A stretch of DNA of 64,000 bases from Pseudomonadota bacterium (GTDB taxonomy: Bacteria > Pseudomonadota > Alphaproteobacteria > Caulobacterales > Caulobacteraceae): positions 1 through 64,000 of the forward strand of contig CAUJHO010000061.1 of NCBI GenBank assembly GCA_963205025.1. The letters run 5' to 3'. How positions within the stretch are numbered: the first letter of the stretch is position 1; each line of letters starts with the position of its first letter. Both the position numbers and the translations under genes were made by a program. Shown piece after piece: positions 41,198 through 48,771 of the stretch. The notes beneath the pieces were generated by a model. That model saw only the letters and a list, made by a program, of their open reading frames with translations, made no database searches and was not told the origin of the DNA.

Positions 41198-42472
41198 ATG
41201 CAAACCCGCGCCTCCAGCGAACAGATCCGTCGCGTCACCCAGGCCGAAGCCGATGCCATCTGCGCGCGGCACGAACGCCTGTGGAAGGCTCGACCGGGCG
41301 GCGCCCGCGCCGTCTTCACCCGGCTGGACCTGTCAGGGCTGGACCTGTCGGGACGGACCCTCACCGACGCCGATTTCACCGGGGCCGTGCTGGTCGGCTG
41401 CAATCTGGCCGGAACGCGCCTGGACAACGCCAACTTCTTCGGGGCCGACCTGCGCGAGGCCGACCTTTCGGACGCCAGCCTTCGCCGGACCGATCTGCGC
41501 GGGGCCTGCCTGCGCGGGGCCAATCTGTCGGGTGCGGACCTGTTCGAGGCCGACCTGCGCGAAGGGGCCCTGGCCGCCGCAGATTCGAGCGGCGGCTTTC
41601 GCGTCATCAAGCCCGACGGCCGACCGTCGGACGCCCAGGGGGTGTCCCTGGTCGGGGCCAATCTCGAGCGTTCGAAGATGGCCGGGATCATCGCGGTCAA
41701 GGCCGACTTCACCGATGCCGTCATGCGCGATTGCAAGCTGGTGCGGGCCAATCTGAAACAAGCGACCCTCACCGGCGTCGACCTGGCCGGGGCGGACCTA
41801 TCCGGGGCCGATCTGTCGGGGGCCGACCTGACCGACGCCGTCCTGGTCGGCGTCAGGACGCAGAACTGGCGCACCGACGGGGCGGATCTGACGGGGGTGC
41901 TGACCGACAAGGGTTCGGGCCTGGCAAATGTCTCTCCCCAGGTCGCCGCCGAACGGCTGGGGGCACACGCCCGGTGGTGCGAGACGGAGGGAGCGGAGGG
42001 CAGCCCCTCGGTCTTCGACGACCTCGACCTGCGGCTGCTGCAATCCGTGCGCGGCTTCAATCTGACGGCCCTGTCGGCCCGCCGCGCGATCTTCTATGGC
42101 CTCGACATGGAAGGGGTGAAGTTGCAGGGCGCGCACCTCGAAGGGGCCGATCTGCGCTCCTGTCGTCTCAGAGGCGCCGACCTGCGCGGTGCGCGGCTGG
42201 CGGGTGCCCGCCTCAATGGAGCCGATCTGCGCGAAGCCCAGCTCGGCCCCCTGGTGATCGGCCATGAGCGGCTCCTGGCCGCCGACCTGACCGGCGCGGT
42301 CCTGCGCGGGGCCGACCTGTCCGGGGCCGACCTGCGCCACGCCTGCCTGGTCGAGGCCGACCTGCGCCGAGCGCGACTTTCCGGTGCCATGACGCGCCAG
42401 ACCGACTTCGCCCTGGCGCGCCTCGCGGGTGCCCTGGGCCTCGAAACCGACGTTCACGAGGAATCCGCATGA
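41198..42472 (+). CDS. pentapeptide-repeat protein, tandem paralogue 1
   Basis: A 424-residue protein made of two right-handed beta-helix blocks of A(D/N)LxX repeats (for example LDLSGLDLSGRTLTDADFTG, ADLSGADLSGADLTDAVLVG, GADLSGADLRHACLVEADLR). A helical cap opens it (QAEADAICARHERLWKARPG), and a non-repeat insert around residues 250-290 (ERLGAHARWCETEGAEGSPS) splits the helix. DNA-mimicking pentapeptide proteins such as Qnr/MfpA bind gyrase; whether these do is unknown. An ATG 18 bases upstream is an alternative start but lies in the palindrome. ATGA overlap with the next gene. Confidence 0.88.
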   Translation: MQTRASSEQIRRVTQAEADAICARHERLWKARPGGARAVFTRLDLSGLDLSGRTLTDADFTGAVLVGCNLAGTRLDNANFFGADLREADLSDASLRRTDLRGACLRGANLSGADLFEADLREGALAAADSSGGFRVIKPDGRPSDAQGVSLVGANLERSKMAGIIAVKADFTDAVMRDCKLVRANLKQATLTGVDLAGADLSGADLSGADLTDAVLVGVRTQNWRTDGADLTGVLTDKGSGLANVSPQVAAERLGAHARWCETEGAEGSPSVFDDLDLRLLQSVRGFNLTALSARRAIFYGLDMEGVKLQGAHLEGADLRSCRLRGADLRGARLAGARLNGADLREAQLGPLVIGHERLLAADLTGAVLRGADLSGADLRHACLVEADLRRARLSGAMTRQTDFALARLAGALGLETDVHEESA

Positions 42473-43710
42473 CCACCAGCCACCGGCGGCTCAGCCAGGG
42501 CGACCTGGAAATGATCCTGGTCGCGCACGAACGCTATGTCTCGGGTCGCAACGGCGGACGCCGGGCCATGCTCAAATTCATCGACCTGTCGGGCCTGGAC
42601 CTGTCGGGACGCCGGCTCGACGACGCCGACTTCACCGGCTGCATCTTTGATCATGCCCGCATGGTCCGCACCCAGCTGGAGCGGGCCGTCCTGTTCGGCT
42701 GCGACCTCAGAAAGGCCGACATGCGCGCCGCCAACCTGCGGCGTTCCGACATGCGCGGCACCTGTCTGCGCGGGGCCAATCTGTCGCTGGCTGACCTGAC
42801 CCAGGCCGATTTTCGCGAAGGCAAGATCGGCGTGCCGCATCCCGAAAAGGGCCTGACGGCCCTGCGTCACGAAATCCGGGTTGGCGAGGCCGACGAGGCC
42901 AATTTCTCCGGCGCCACCCTGGATCAGATCAATCTGAACGGGGCCTCGGCCTTCGCCGCCGATTTCTCGGACTGTTCCATGCGCGGGGCCAAGCTGGCCG
43001 GGGCCAACCTGAAGGACGCCAACCTCGCCGGAGCCCTGCTCGAAGGGGCCGATGTCGCGGGGGCCAATCTGGAGGGGGCCCGCTTCATCGGCGCGGTGCT
43101 GACGGGGTGCGAGATCGAAAGAGCGCGGATCGAAAAGGCCGATCTCAGCGGCTGCCTGCGCGCGCCCGTTGCCGATGGCTCCAGCCTGCAGGCACTCGGC
43201 CAGGCCGTCGCCAGCGCCGAGGCCTGGGCCCGCTCCGGCGGTCGCGAGGGCACGCCGGCGCTGATGGATCAGCGCGACTTGCGCCCGCTTCTGGACGGGC
43301 TGAAGGGGCGTCGCCTGCCGGCCATGAGTGCGCGCGGAGCCTGCCTGGTCGGCATGGACCTGACCGGCGTGGAGCTGCAGGGAGCCAATCTTGAGAATGC
43401 CGACCTCAGGGGCGCGATCCTGCGCGGGGCGGACCTGCGCGGGGCGCGGCTGGCCGGGGCCAATCTGGTCAAGGCCGACCTGCGTGGGGCCCAGCTCGGA
43501 CCCTTGCCGATCTCGGCGGATCGCTCGATGCCGACCGATCTGAGCGGGGCCCGGCTTCGCTACGCCCAGCTCCAGCAGGCCGACCTGCATCAGGCCGGTC
43601 TGAAACAGGCCGATCTCACGGGGGCGGACGTCACCGGGGCCGATATGAGAGAGGCCATGCTGGCCGGGGCCGCCCTCGACGAGGTCGAGGGCCTCCAGCT
43701 GGCGGCCTGA
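42469..43710 (+). CDS. pentapeptide-repeat protein, tandem paralogue 2
   Basis: A 413-residue paralogue with the same layout: N-terminal cap LEMILVAHERYVSGRNGGRR, first repeat block from IDLSGLDLSGRRLDDADFTG, a 40-residue insert (VASAEAWARSGGREGTPALM DQRDLRPLLDGLKGRRLPAM) and a second block ending VTGADMREAMLAGAALDEVE. Like its partner it has no signal peptide. The common HER...GG.R cap and the matching insert position show duplication of a two-block ancestor. The two overlap by ATGA and so are made together, consistent with a heterodimer. Confidence 0.88.
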   Translation: MTTSHRRLSQGDLEMILVAHERYVSGRNGGRRAMLKFIDLSGLDLSGRRLDDADFTGCIFDHARMVRTQLERAVLFGCDLRKADMRAANLRRSDMRGTCLRGANLSLADLTQADFREGKIGVPHPEKGLTALRHEIRVGEADEANFSGATLDQINLNGASAFAADFSDCSMRGAKLAGANLKDANLAGALLEGADVAGANLEGARFIGAVLTGCEIERARIEKADLSGCLRAPVADGSSLQALGQAVASAEAWARSGGREGTPALMDQRDLRPLLDGLKGRRLPAMSARGACLVGMDLTGVELQGANLENADLRGAILRGADLRGARLAGANLVKADLRGAQLGPLPISADRSMPTDLSGARLRYAQLQQADLHQAGLKQADLTGADVTGADMREAMLAGAALDEVEGLQLAA

Positions 43711-43741
43711 AAAAAGGGGCACCCCCAGCCGGAGATGCCCC
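43710..43741 (-). terminator. intrinsic terminator of hsp20
   Basis: On the minus strand GGGGCA-N14-TGCCCC is followed directly by TTTTTT (six As at 43710-43715 on the plus strand). It lies 25 bases after the hsp20 stop and abuts the end of the second pentapeptide gene. Confidence 0.85.
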
Positions 43742-43766
43742 CTGCGCGTGCGTCTGAGGAAAAACC

Positions 43767-44240
43767 TTAGGCCGACTTGGTCTTCTTGCTCGGCCGGGCC
43801 TCGATCACGCCCTCATCGGAGGCCGAAATCGGAATGGTCCGGGGCTTGAGGGCCTCGGGCAGCTGGCGCTCCAGGCCGATGGCCAGCAAACCGTTCTCCA
43901 GGCCCGCCTCGGTGACGACGACATAGTCGGCCAGCTGGAAGCGGCGCTCGAAGTCGCGCTCGGCCAGACCGCGATGCAGGAAGCGGCGATCATCGGCACC
44001 ATCATTGGCCGCCTTGCGCCCGGTCACGATCAGCACGTTTTCACGCGCCTCGATATTCAGTTCGGCGGGCTTGAAGCCGGCGACGGCCAGTTCGATGCGA
44101 TAGCGGTTCTCGTCGAGGCTTTCGATATTGTAGGGCGGATAGCCCTGACCTTCAGTCTTGGACGCGGCCTCCAGCATCGTGAACAGGCGGTCGAAGCCGA
44201 CAGCCGAACGGGTCAGAGGGGCGAAATCATAGTTGCGCAT
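43767..44240 (-). CDS. Hsp20 family small heat-shock protein (IbpA-like)
   Basis: A 157-residue alpha-crystallin-domain chaperone that holds unfolding proteins. The start MRNYDFAPLTRSAVGFDRLF matches IbpA-type proteins and has a perfect AGGAGG six bases upstream. The domain includes YPPYNIESLDENRYRIELAV, LTVTGRK-like LIVTGRKAAND, FLHRGLAERDFERRFQLADY and the closing AxLxNGLL equivalent AGLENGLLAIGLER; the C-terminal IxI/V anchor is RTIPIS. The leader can form a ROSE-type hairpin and an RpoH-like promoter lies upstream, so heat control is likely at two levels. Confidence 0.93.
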   Translation of the reverse strand: MRNYDFAPLTRSAVGFDRLFTMLEAASKTEGQGYPPYNIESLDENRYRIELAVAGFKPAELNIEARENVLIVTGRKAANDGADDRRFLHRGLAERDFERRFQLADYVVVTEAGLENGLLAIGLERQLPEALKPRTIPISASDEGVIEARPSKKTKSA

Positions 44241-44242
44241 GG

Positions 44243-44266
44243 CAACCTCCTGCAGCAGCAAGGTTG
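44243..44266 (-). promoter_or_regulatory. ROSE-like RNA thermometer hairpin over the hsp20 ribosome-binding site
   Basis: The minus-strand leader ends CAACCTTGCTGCTGCAGGAG GTTGCC-ATG. CAACCT (44266-44261) pairs exactly with AGGTTG (44248-44243), burying half of AGGAGG, and TTGCTGCT faces the rest, as in the conserved U(U/C)GCU-AGGA part of ROSE elements that control small heat-shock genes in alphaproteobacteria. The upstream leader, about 100 bases long from the predicted promoter, has further GC hairpins. Confidence 0.65.
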
Positions 44267-44374
44267 AGCCGACCCGCGTCTTCCCGGGGCGGCCAGGGGA
44301 TCGGAAGGTGTCGGCCCCGATCTGGGCACCGGCGTCCTCCGCAAAGACCCGATCATCGGCGTCTTCGAGATATC

Positions 44375-44402
44375 AGATGGGGAGGTCCGACACGCGCGCA
44401 AG
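44375..44402 (-). promoter_or_regulatory. predicted RpoH (sigma-32) promoter of hsp20
   Basis: Minus strand: CTTGCG at 44402-44397, 16 bases, then CCATCT at 44380-44375 within CCCCATCT. This fits the alphaproteobacterial heat-shock consensus (CTTG near -35, CCCAT-type -10). Transcription would start near 44368, giving a leader of about 127 bases that contains the ROSE-like hairpin. Confidence 0.55.
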
Positions 44403-44469
44403 GGGTGGACGAGTGACCTGGTCCGGCGAAGCGGCTATGGGCGGGAACGAACATTATCGGGAGTTTGCC

Positions 44470-45369
44470 ATGCGCCTCGCCTTCGCCGCCCTCGCGGCCC
44501 TGACCGTGCTGTCGCCGCCCTTGGCCTCGGCCCAGCCCTTTCCCATTGAGCGCGGACAGGCCGGTCGGCCCGATTTCAGCGAGGACAGTGTCCTGCAATC
44601 CGTGATCGACGCGCCCCTGCGCTCGGCCGCCGAGCGGGCACGCGACGCCCACCGGCATCCCTTTGAAACTCTGACCTTCTGGGGCCTCCAGCCGGGCCAG
44701 ACGGTGGTCGAGATCGATCCGGGTGCGGGGGCCTGGTGGACCCATATCCTGGCCCCCTACGCCAGCCGCACCGGCGGTCGCTACGTCGCCGCCTGGGTTG
44801 ATACCGCCAACCCCCAGACGCCGCAGGCTGCGCGCGAGGCCCGGGCCGGACTCGAGGCCACCTTCGCCGCCGACCCGGCGAATTTCGGAACCTCCAGCGT
44901 CGTCGACTTCGGACCGCTGTCCGGGGTCGGCATGCCCGACCAGAGCGCCGACATGGTCGTGGTGGCGCGCGCCTTCCACAACTGGGCCCGCGCCGAGGGC
45001 CGCACGGATCGCTACATGGCCGAGTTTTTCCGCGTCCTGAAGCCGGGCGGCTATCTGGTGATCGAACAGCACCGGGCCGAGGACGGCGTCGACCTGATGA
45101 CCTCGGCGGCGACCGGCTATGTCCCCGAGAGCTATGTCATCGAGGCCGCCCGGCGGGCCGGCTTCGTGCTGGAAGCGCGCAGCGACCTGAACGCCAATCC
45201 GATGGACAGCCGCGACCACCCGTTCGGCGTCTGGACGCTGCCGCCGGTGCGGCGGTCGTCGCAGGACGGGCGCGAGTTGACCGCCGCCGAGCGCGCCCAT
45301 TTCGACGCCATCGGCGAATCCGATCGCATGACCCTGCGTTTCGTGCGCCCCGTGCCGCCCTTCAACTAG
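44470..45369 (+). CDS. exported class I methyltransferase-fold protein, paralogue 1
   Basis: A 299-residue protein with a clear signal peptide (MRLAFAALAALTVLSPPLAS AQ). The mature part is a Rossmann methyltransferase domain: VVEIDPGAGAWWTHILAPYA (degenerate motif I), MPDQSADMVVVARAFHNW, then FFRVLKPGGYLVIEQHRAED. It ends SRDHPFGVWTLPPVRRSSQD and FDAIGESDRMTLRFVRP, both shared with the next gene. Such secreted methyltransferase-like proteins are known only by annotation; SAM is not expected in the periplasm, so the ligand may differ. A start further upstream would lose the signal. Confidence 0.8.
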   Translation: MRLAFAALAALTVLSPPLASAQPFPIERGQAGRPDFSEDSVLQSVIDAPLRSAAERARDAHRHPFETLTFWGLQPGQTVVEIDPGAGAWWTHILAPYASRTGGRYVAAWVDTANPQTPQAAREARAGLEATFAADPANFGTSSVVDFGPLSGVGMPDQSADMVVVARAFHNWARAEGRTDRYMAEFFRVLKPGGYLVIEQHRAEDGVDLMTSAATGYVPESYVIEAARRAGFVLEARSDLNANPMDSRDHPFGVWTLPPVRRSSQDGRELTAAERAHFDAIGESDRMTLRFVRPVPPFN

Positions 45370-45464
45370 GGATTTGGGAGGCCCGCCAATGGCTTTGACG
45401 GCCATGGCGGGTCAGTTTAATCCGTTCGCGGTCCGATTTCGTCTCCAGAGGAAACACCCCGGCC

Positions 45465-46400
45465 TTGGCGACCCCGCCCGTTCGCTCATCGCAGGCCTTG
45501 AGCCGCCGACACCTGCTCATGGCCGGTGCGTGCCTGGCCCTGGCCGGCTGTGGCCGGGACGGGGGTTCGACCGAGCCGGAAGCGCCGGTCGATCCCAATG
45601 CACCACCGGTCGGATCGCTGGCCTGGGCGATTGCCGGTGCCTGGCGCGCCGACGGCCGGCCCCGTGACCGTTGGCGCCACCCGCTGGAGACGCTCGAGTT
45701 CTTTGAGATCGCGGCGGACCAGACCGTCGTGGATATGTGGCCGGGGGCCGGCTACTGGGTCGAGATTCTGGCCCCCTATCTGGCGCGCGGCGGCGGGCAC
45801 CTGACGTGCGCCAACTTCCAGATCCAACGGCCCGAGCCGGGCGATGATCCATCCGGCGGCAATCTGGCGACGGCCCAGTTGGTCGCCCGGTTCCGCGAAC
45901 GCTTCGAAGGCAATCGCCGACTCTATGGCGAGATTTCCATGAGCGAATTCGGGCCGACCAGCGGCCCGGTGGCTCCCGCCGGGTCCGCCGATCTGGTCCT
46001 GTTCATGTCCCAGCTCCACAACTGGATGGCTGCGGGTATCGCAGAAAAGGCCTTTGAGGACGCCTATTCCGCCCTGCGGCCCGGCGGCACCCTCGGCATC
46101 GAACAGCACCGCGCGCCAGTCGGCTCGATCCAGGATCCGGCCGCCGCCGATGGCTATGTCCAGGAGGCCTTCGTCAAACAGCTGGCAGCCGAAGCCGGCT
46201 TCGCTTTCGTCGCCGCCAGCGAGGTCAATGCCAACCCCGCTGACACCCGCGACCATCCCTTCGGGGTCTGGACCCTGCCGCCGGAGCGCCGCTCGGCCCC
46301 GCGCGGCGCGGCTCCTAACCCTTCGTTTGATCATTCCCCCTATGATGCGATCGGCGAGTCAGATCGCATGACGCTGAAATTCAGGAAGCCGACCGCGTGA
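45465..46400 (+). CDS. Tat-type lipoprotein with methyltransferase fold, paralogue 2
   Basis: A 311-residue paralogue of the preceding gene. It appears to start at TTG 45465 behind AGAGGAAA; TTG 45498 is an alternative. The N-terminus has LSRRHLLMAGACLALAGC, combining a twin-arginine motif with a lipobox, so it would be exported folded and lipid-anchored. The core is VVDMWPGAGYWVEILAPYLA, SADLVLFMSQLHNW, YSALRPGGTLGIEQHRAPVG, then DHPFGVWTLPPERRSAPRG and YDAIGESDRMTLKF. Different export routes for two paralogues is notable. Its TGA overlaps the GTG start of the hydrolase gene. Confidence 0.78.
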   Translation: MATPPVRSSQALSRRHLLMAGACLALAGCGRDGGSTEPEAPVDPNAPPVGSLAWAIAGAWRADGRPRDRWRHPLETLEFFEIAADQTVVDMWPGAGYWVEILAPYLARGGGHLTCANFQIQRPEPGDDPSGGNLATAQLVARFRERFEGNRRLYGEISMSEFGPTSGPVAPAGSADLVLFMSQLHNWMAAGIAEKAFEDAYSALRPGGTLGIEQHRAPVGSIQDPAAADGYVQEAFVKQLAAEAGFAFVAASEVNANPADTRDHPFGVWTLPPERRSAPRGAAPNPSFDHSPYDAIGESDRMTLKFRKPTA

Positions 46401-47383
46401 ACCGCGCCCAAACCTATGCCGCCAATGCCCCCCTGATGGGGGTTCCGGGTGCCATGCCTCCGTCGGGTGGCGAAGGGGAATGGTACCGTGGGGCCGGGGG
46501 GCTGCGCCTGCGCGCGGCCCTGTGGGTGCCGGCGACCGCGCCGCGCGGCACGGTGATTTTCTCGCCGGGGCGCACCGAGCCCATCGAGAAATACTACGAG
46601 CTCTATGCCGACTTCCTGGCGCGGGGCTTCTGCGTGCTGGCTCACGACTGGCGCGGTCAGGGCCTGTCGGCACGGCTGCTGCCCGACCGCATGAAGGGCC
46701 ATGCCCGCGCCGTCGAGGAATTCCTCGACGACTACGGCCGCCTGCTGGATCATTTCCAGAGCCGGATGCCGCACCCCTGGATCGCCGTCGGCCATTCCAT
46801 GGGCGGGGCCTTCAACCTGCTGACGCTGGAACAGCATGAACCGCGCATCGACGGGGCCCTGTTGTCCAGCCCGATGCTGCGGATCACCACCGGCAAGCGG
46901 TCGATGTGGTCAGCCAAGCTGGCCGTTCGCTGGAACCTGCGCCACGGACGCTCGGCCGACTATGTGCTGGACAACATGGATGATCCGTTCGAGCACACCT
47001 TCGAGGACAACGCCCTGACGCGCGACGCGCATCGTTACGAGTTGTTCCGCCAGCAGCTTTACGCCTGTCCGCACCTGGCGATCGGCGGTCCGACCTGGGG
47101 CTGGCTGGCGACGGCTTTCGACGCCGGCGAGCGGGCGCTGAAGCCCCGGGCCCTGAAATCGGTCAAGGTCCCCGTCTCCATCGTTCAGGGGGCCGACGAT
47201 TCACGGGTCTGGAAACAGACCAATCACTGGGCCGCCAAGCGGCTGGGTCGCGGGCGCTATGTCGAGGTCAAGGACGCCGAACACGAGATTCTGGCCGAGC
47301 TGGATGACGCGCGCGGCGTCTTCCTGGCCGAGTTCGACGCCATGGCTGACTATCTGACCTCACGCGGCCAGGCCGCAGCCTAG
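46397..47383 (+). CDS. alpha/beta hydrolase, lysophospholipase/monoacylglycerol-lipase-like
   Basis: A 328-residue serine hydrolase starting at GTG in GTGA. It has TVIFSPGRTEPIEKYYELYA, CVLAHDWRGQGLS, the nucleophile elbow AVGHSMGGAFNLLTLEQ and the late Asp/His pair in IVQGADDSRVW and KDAEHEILAE. This is the PldB/MAG-lipase layout. No signal peptide, so it is cytoplasmic or membrane-peripheral. Coupled to the lipoprotein methyltransferase paralogue. Its stop shares CTAG with the convergent hisN stop. Confidence 0.87.
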   Translation: MNRAQTYAANAPLMGVPGAMPPSGGEGEWYRGAGGLRLRAALWVPATAPRGTVIFSPGRTEPIEKYYELYADFLARGFCVLAHDWRGQGLSARLLPDRMKGHARAVEEFLDDYGRLLDHFQSRMPHPWIAVGHSMGGAFNLLTLEQHEPRIDGALLSSPMLRITTGKRSMWSAKLAVRWNLRHGRSADYVLDNMDDPFEHTFEDNALTRDAHRYELFRQQLYACPHLAIGGPTWGWLATAFDAGERALKPRALKSVKVPVSIVQGADDSRVWKQTNHWAAKRLGRGRYVEVKDAEHEILAELDDARGVFLAEFDAMADYLTSRGQAAA

Positions 47384-48165
47384 CGCATCAACAGCTGACG
47401 CGCAGATTCGACGAGAGACGGGTCCCCCACCGCCAGCAGACTTGATTCGCCGCTCGGCTCTTGCCCCTCCCACGTCCAGGCCTGCCCCCCTGCGGCGCGC
47501 ACGAGGGCCATGGGCGCGGCCCAGTCCCAGGGCTTCAGGCCGGTTTCGGCAACGATGTCCATGCGCCCGGCCGCCACCATGGCATAGGCATAGGCGTCGC
47601 AGCCCAGCCGCGTCAGCCGCGTTGCGGCCTTGAGCCGGTCCCAGCCCTCGCGCGCCGGAGGATCGAACAGGGCCGGATCGGTCGTCGAGACGGTCGCGTC
47701 ACCCAGTTGCGGACAGGGTCGGCACCGGATCGCCTCGGCTGTGCCGTCGCGCAACCGCACCGCCCCCGACGGTCCACCCCGAAAGACCTCCCCCAGGGCC
47801 GGGGTCGCGACCGTACCGATCACGATCTCGCCCCGGTGCCTGAGCGCCACCAGGGTCGTCCACAGGGGCAGGCCGGAGATAAAGGCGCGGGTGCCGTCGA
47901 TCGGGTCCAGGATCCAGACGAATTCCGCGTCAGGACGGTCCTGGCCATATTCCTCGCCGATCACCCCATGGTCGGGAAAGCGCGCCGCAATCAGGTGCCG
48001 GATTGCCGCCTCGGCATCCCGGTCGGCCTGGGTCACAGGATCAAAGCCGGTGCCCGCACCCTTGTCCTCATGGTCGCAGCCAGCGCGAAAAATCGGGACG
48101 GCGACCCGGGCCGCCGCCCCGCAGAGTTCCAGGGAGAAATCTTCAAGATCGGTCAGGAAGGTCAT
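47380..48165 (-). CDS. hisN: histidinol-phosphatase, inositol-monophosphatase family
   Basis: Mg-dependent phosphatase of 261 residues. The metal sites are GEEYG, WILDPIDGTRAFISGLPLWT and GLKPWDWAAPMALVRAAGG. The GTRAFISGLPLW context and GCDAYAYAMVAAGRMDIVAE are typical of HisN, which supplies the histidinol-phosphatase step in actinobacteria and many alphaproteobacteria; inositol-1-phosphatase is the alternative. A start six codons upstream is possible; MTFLTDLEDFSLEL is preferred as the family N-terminus. Confidence 0.82.
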   Translation of the reverse strand: MTFLTDLEDFSLELCGAAARVAVPIFRAGCDHEDKGAGTGFDPVTQADRDAEAAIRHLIAARFPDHGVIGEEYGQDRPDAEFVWILDPIDGTRAFISGLPLWTTLVALRHRGEIVIGTVATPALGEVFRGGPSGAVRLRDGTAEAIRCRPCPQLGDATVSTTDPALFDPPAREGWDRLKAATRLTRLGCDAYAYAMVAAGRMDIVAETGLKPWDWAAPMALVRAAGGQAWTWEGQEPSGESSLLAVGDPSLVESARQLLMR

Positions 48166-48213
48166 CGCCGGGCGGTCTGGCACAGGCTACCGCCCGGGTC
48201 ACCCCCCGACGGC

Positions 48214-48594
48214 TCAGGCCGGCTCGCCGCCTTCGGCGTGAAGCGACTTGGCCAGGTCCAGCAGCCGCCGGCGCGGCCGCTCGTCGAGCTGGTAATAGGC
48301 CTGGATCAGATCCAGGGTTTCCTTGCGCGAGAACATGTCCGAGCGTTCCGGACGGGTGATCTGCTGCTCCAGGGCCTCGGCGAGGCCGTCATAGAAATAG
48401 CTGACCGGCGTTTCCAGCGCCTCGGACAACTGCCACAGGCGCGCCGCCGAAATCCGGTTGGCCCCACACTCGTACTTCTGGATCTGCTGGAAGCGGATGC
48501 CGACCTGCATGGCCAGCTGCTGTTGCGTCAGGCCCAGCAACCGGCGCCGGCGGCGCAGGCGCTTGCCCAGGTGAAGGTCGATGTCGGTCGCCAT
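48214..48594 (-). CDS. XRE family transcriptional regulator
   Basis: A 126-residue DNA-binding protein with an N-terminal HTH (RLRRRRRLLGLTQQQLAMQV then GIRFQQIQKYECGANRISAA) and a C-terminal helical part ending RKETLDLIQAYYQLDERPRR RLLDLAKSLH. The HTH sequence, with GIRFQQIQKYE, is that of a regulator set conserved across alphaproteobacteria that includes rhizobial PraR; that kinship is from memory of the motif. A perfect inverted repeat 24 bases upstream may be its own operator. Divergent from ccmF. Confidence 0.87.
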   Translation of the reverse strand: MATDIDLHLGKRLRRRRRLLGLTQQQLAMQVGIRFQQIQKYECGANRISAARLWQLSEALETPVSYFYDGLAEALEQQITRPERSDMFSRKETLDLIQAYYQLDERPRRRLLDLAKSLHAEGGEPA

Positions 48595-48617
48595 TGGTCC
48601 CTATCCCTTGGAAGCGA

Positions 48618-48652
48618 CCGTCCCATTCTTGGACGGCTCCCCTGACGAGGGG
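48618..48652. promoter_or_regulatory. two adjacent palindromes between the XRE gene and ccmF
   Basis: CCGTCC-N7-GGACGG at 48618-48636 and CCCCT-GACG-AGGGG at 48639-48652, starting 24 bases before the XRE gene's ATG. The first, with 6-base half-sites, looks like a dimeric HTH operator and may serve autoregulation. The remaining part of the 177-base divergent gap holds no other clear element. Confidence 0.4.
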
Positions 48653-48771
48653 CAAGGCTCGTGCCGCAGACGAAAACCGCCGTTCATGTTCGCCATATGA
48701 CGGGTGCCCGCTCTTGGCGCGGACGATTTCAGGGTCTAGGACCGCCCGGCTCCCAACCCTGTCGGACCAGC

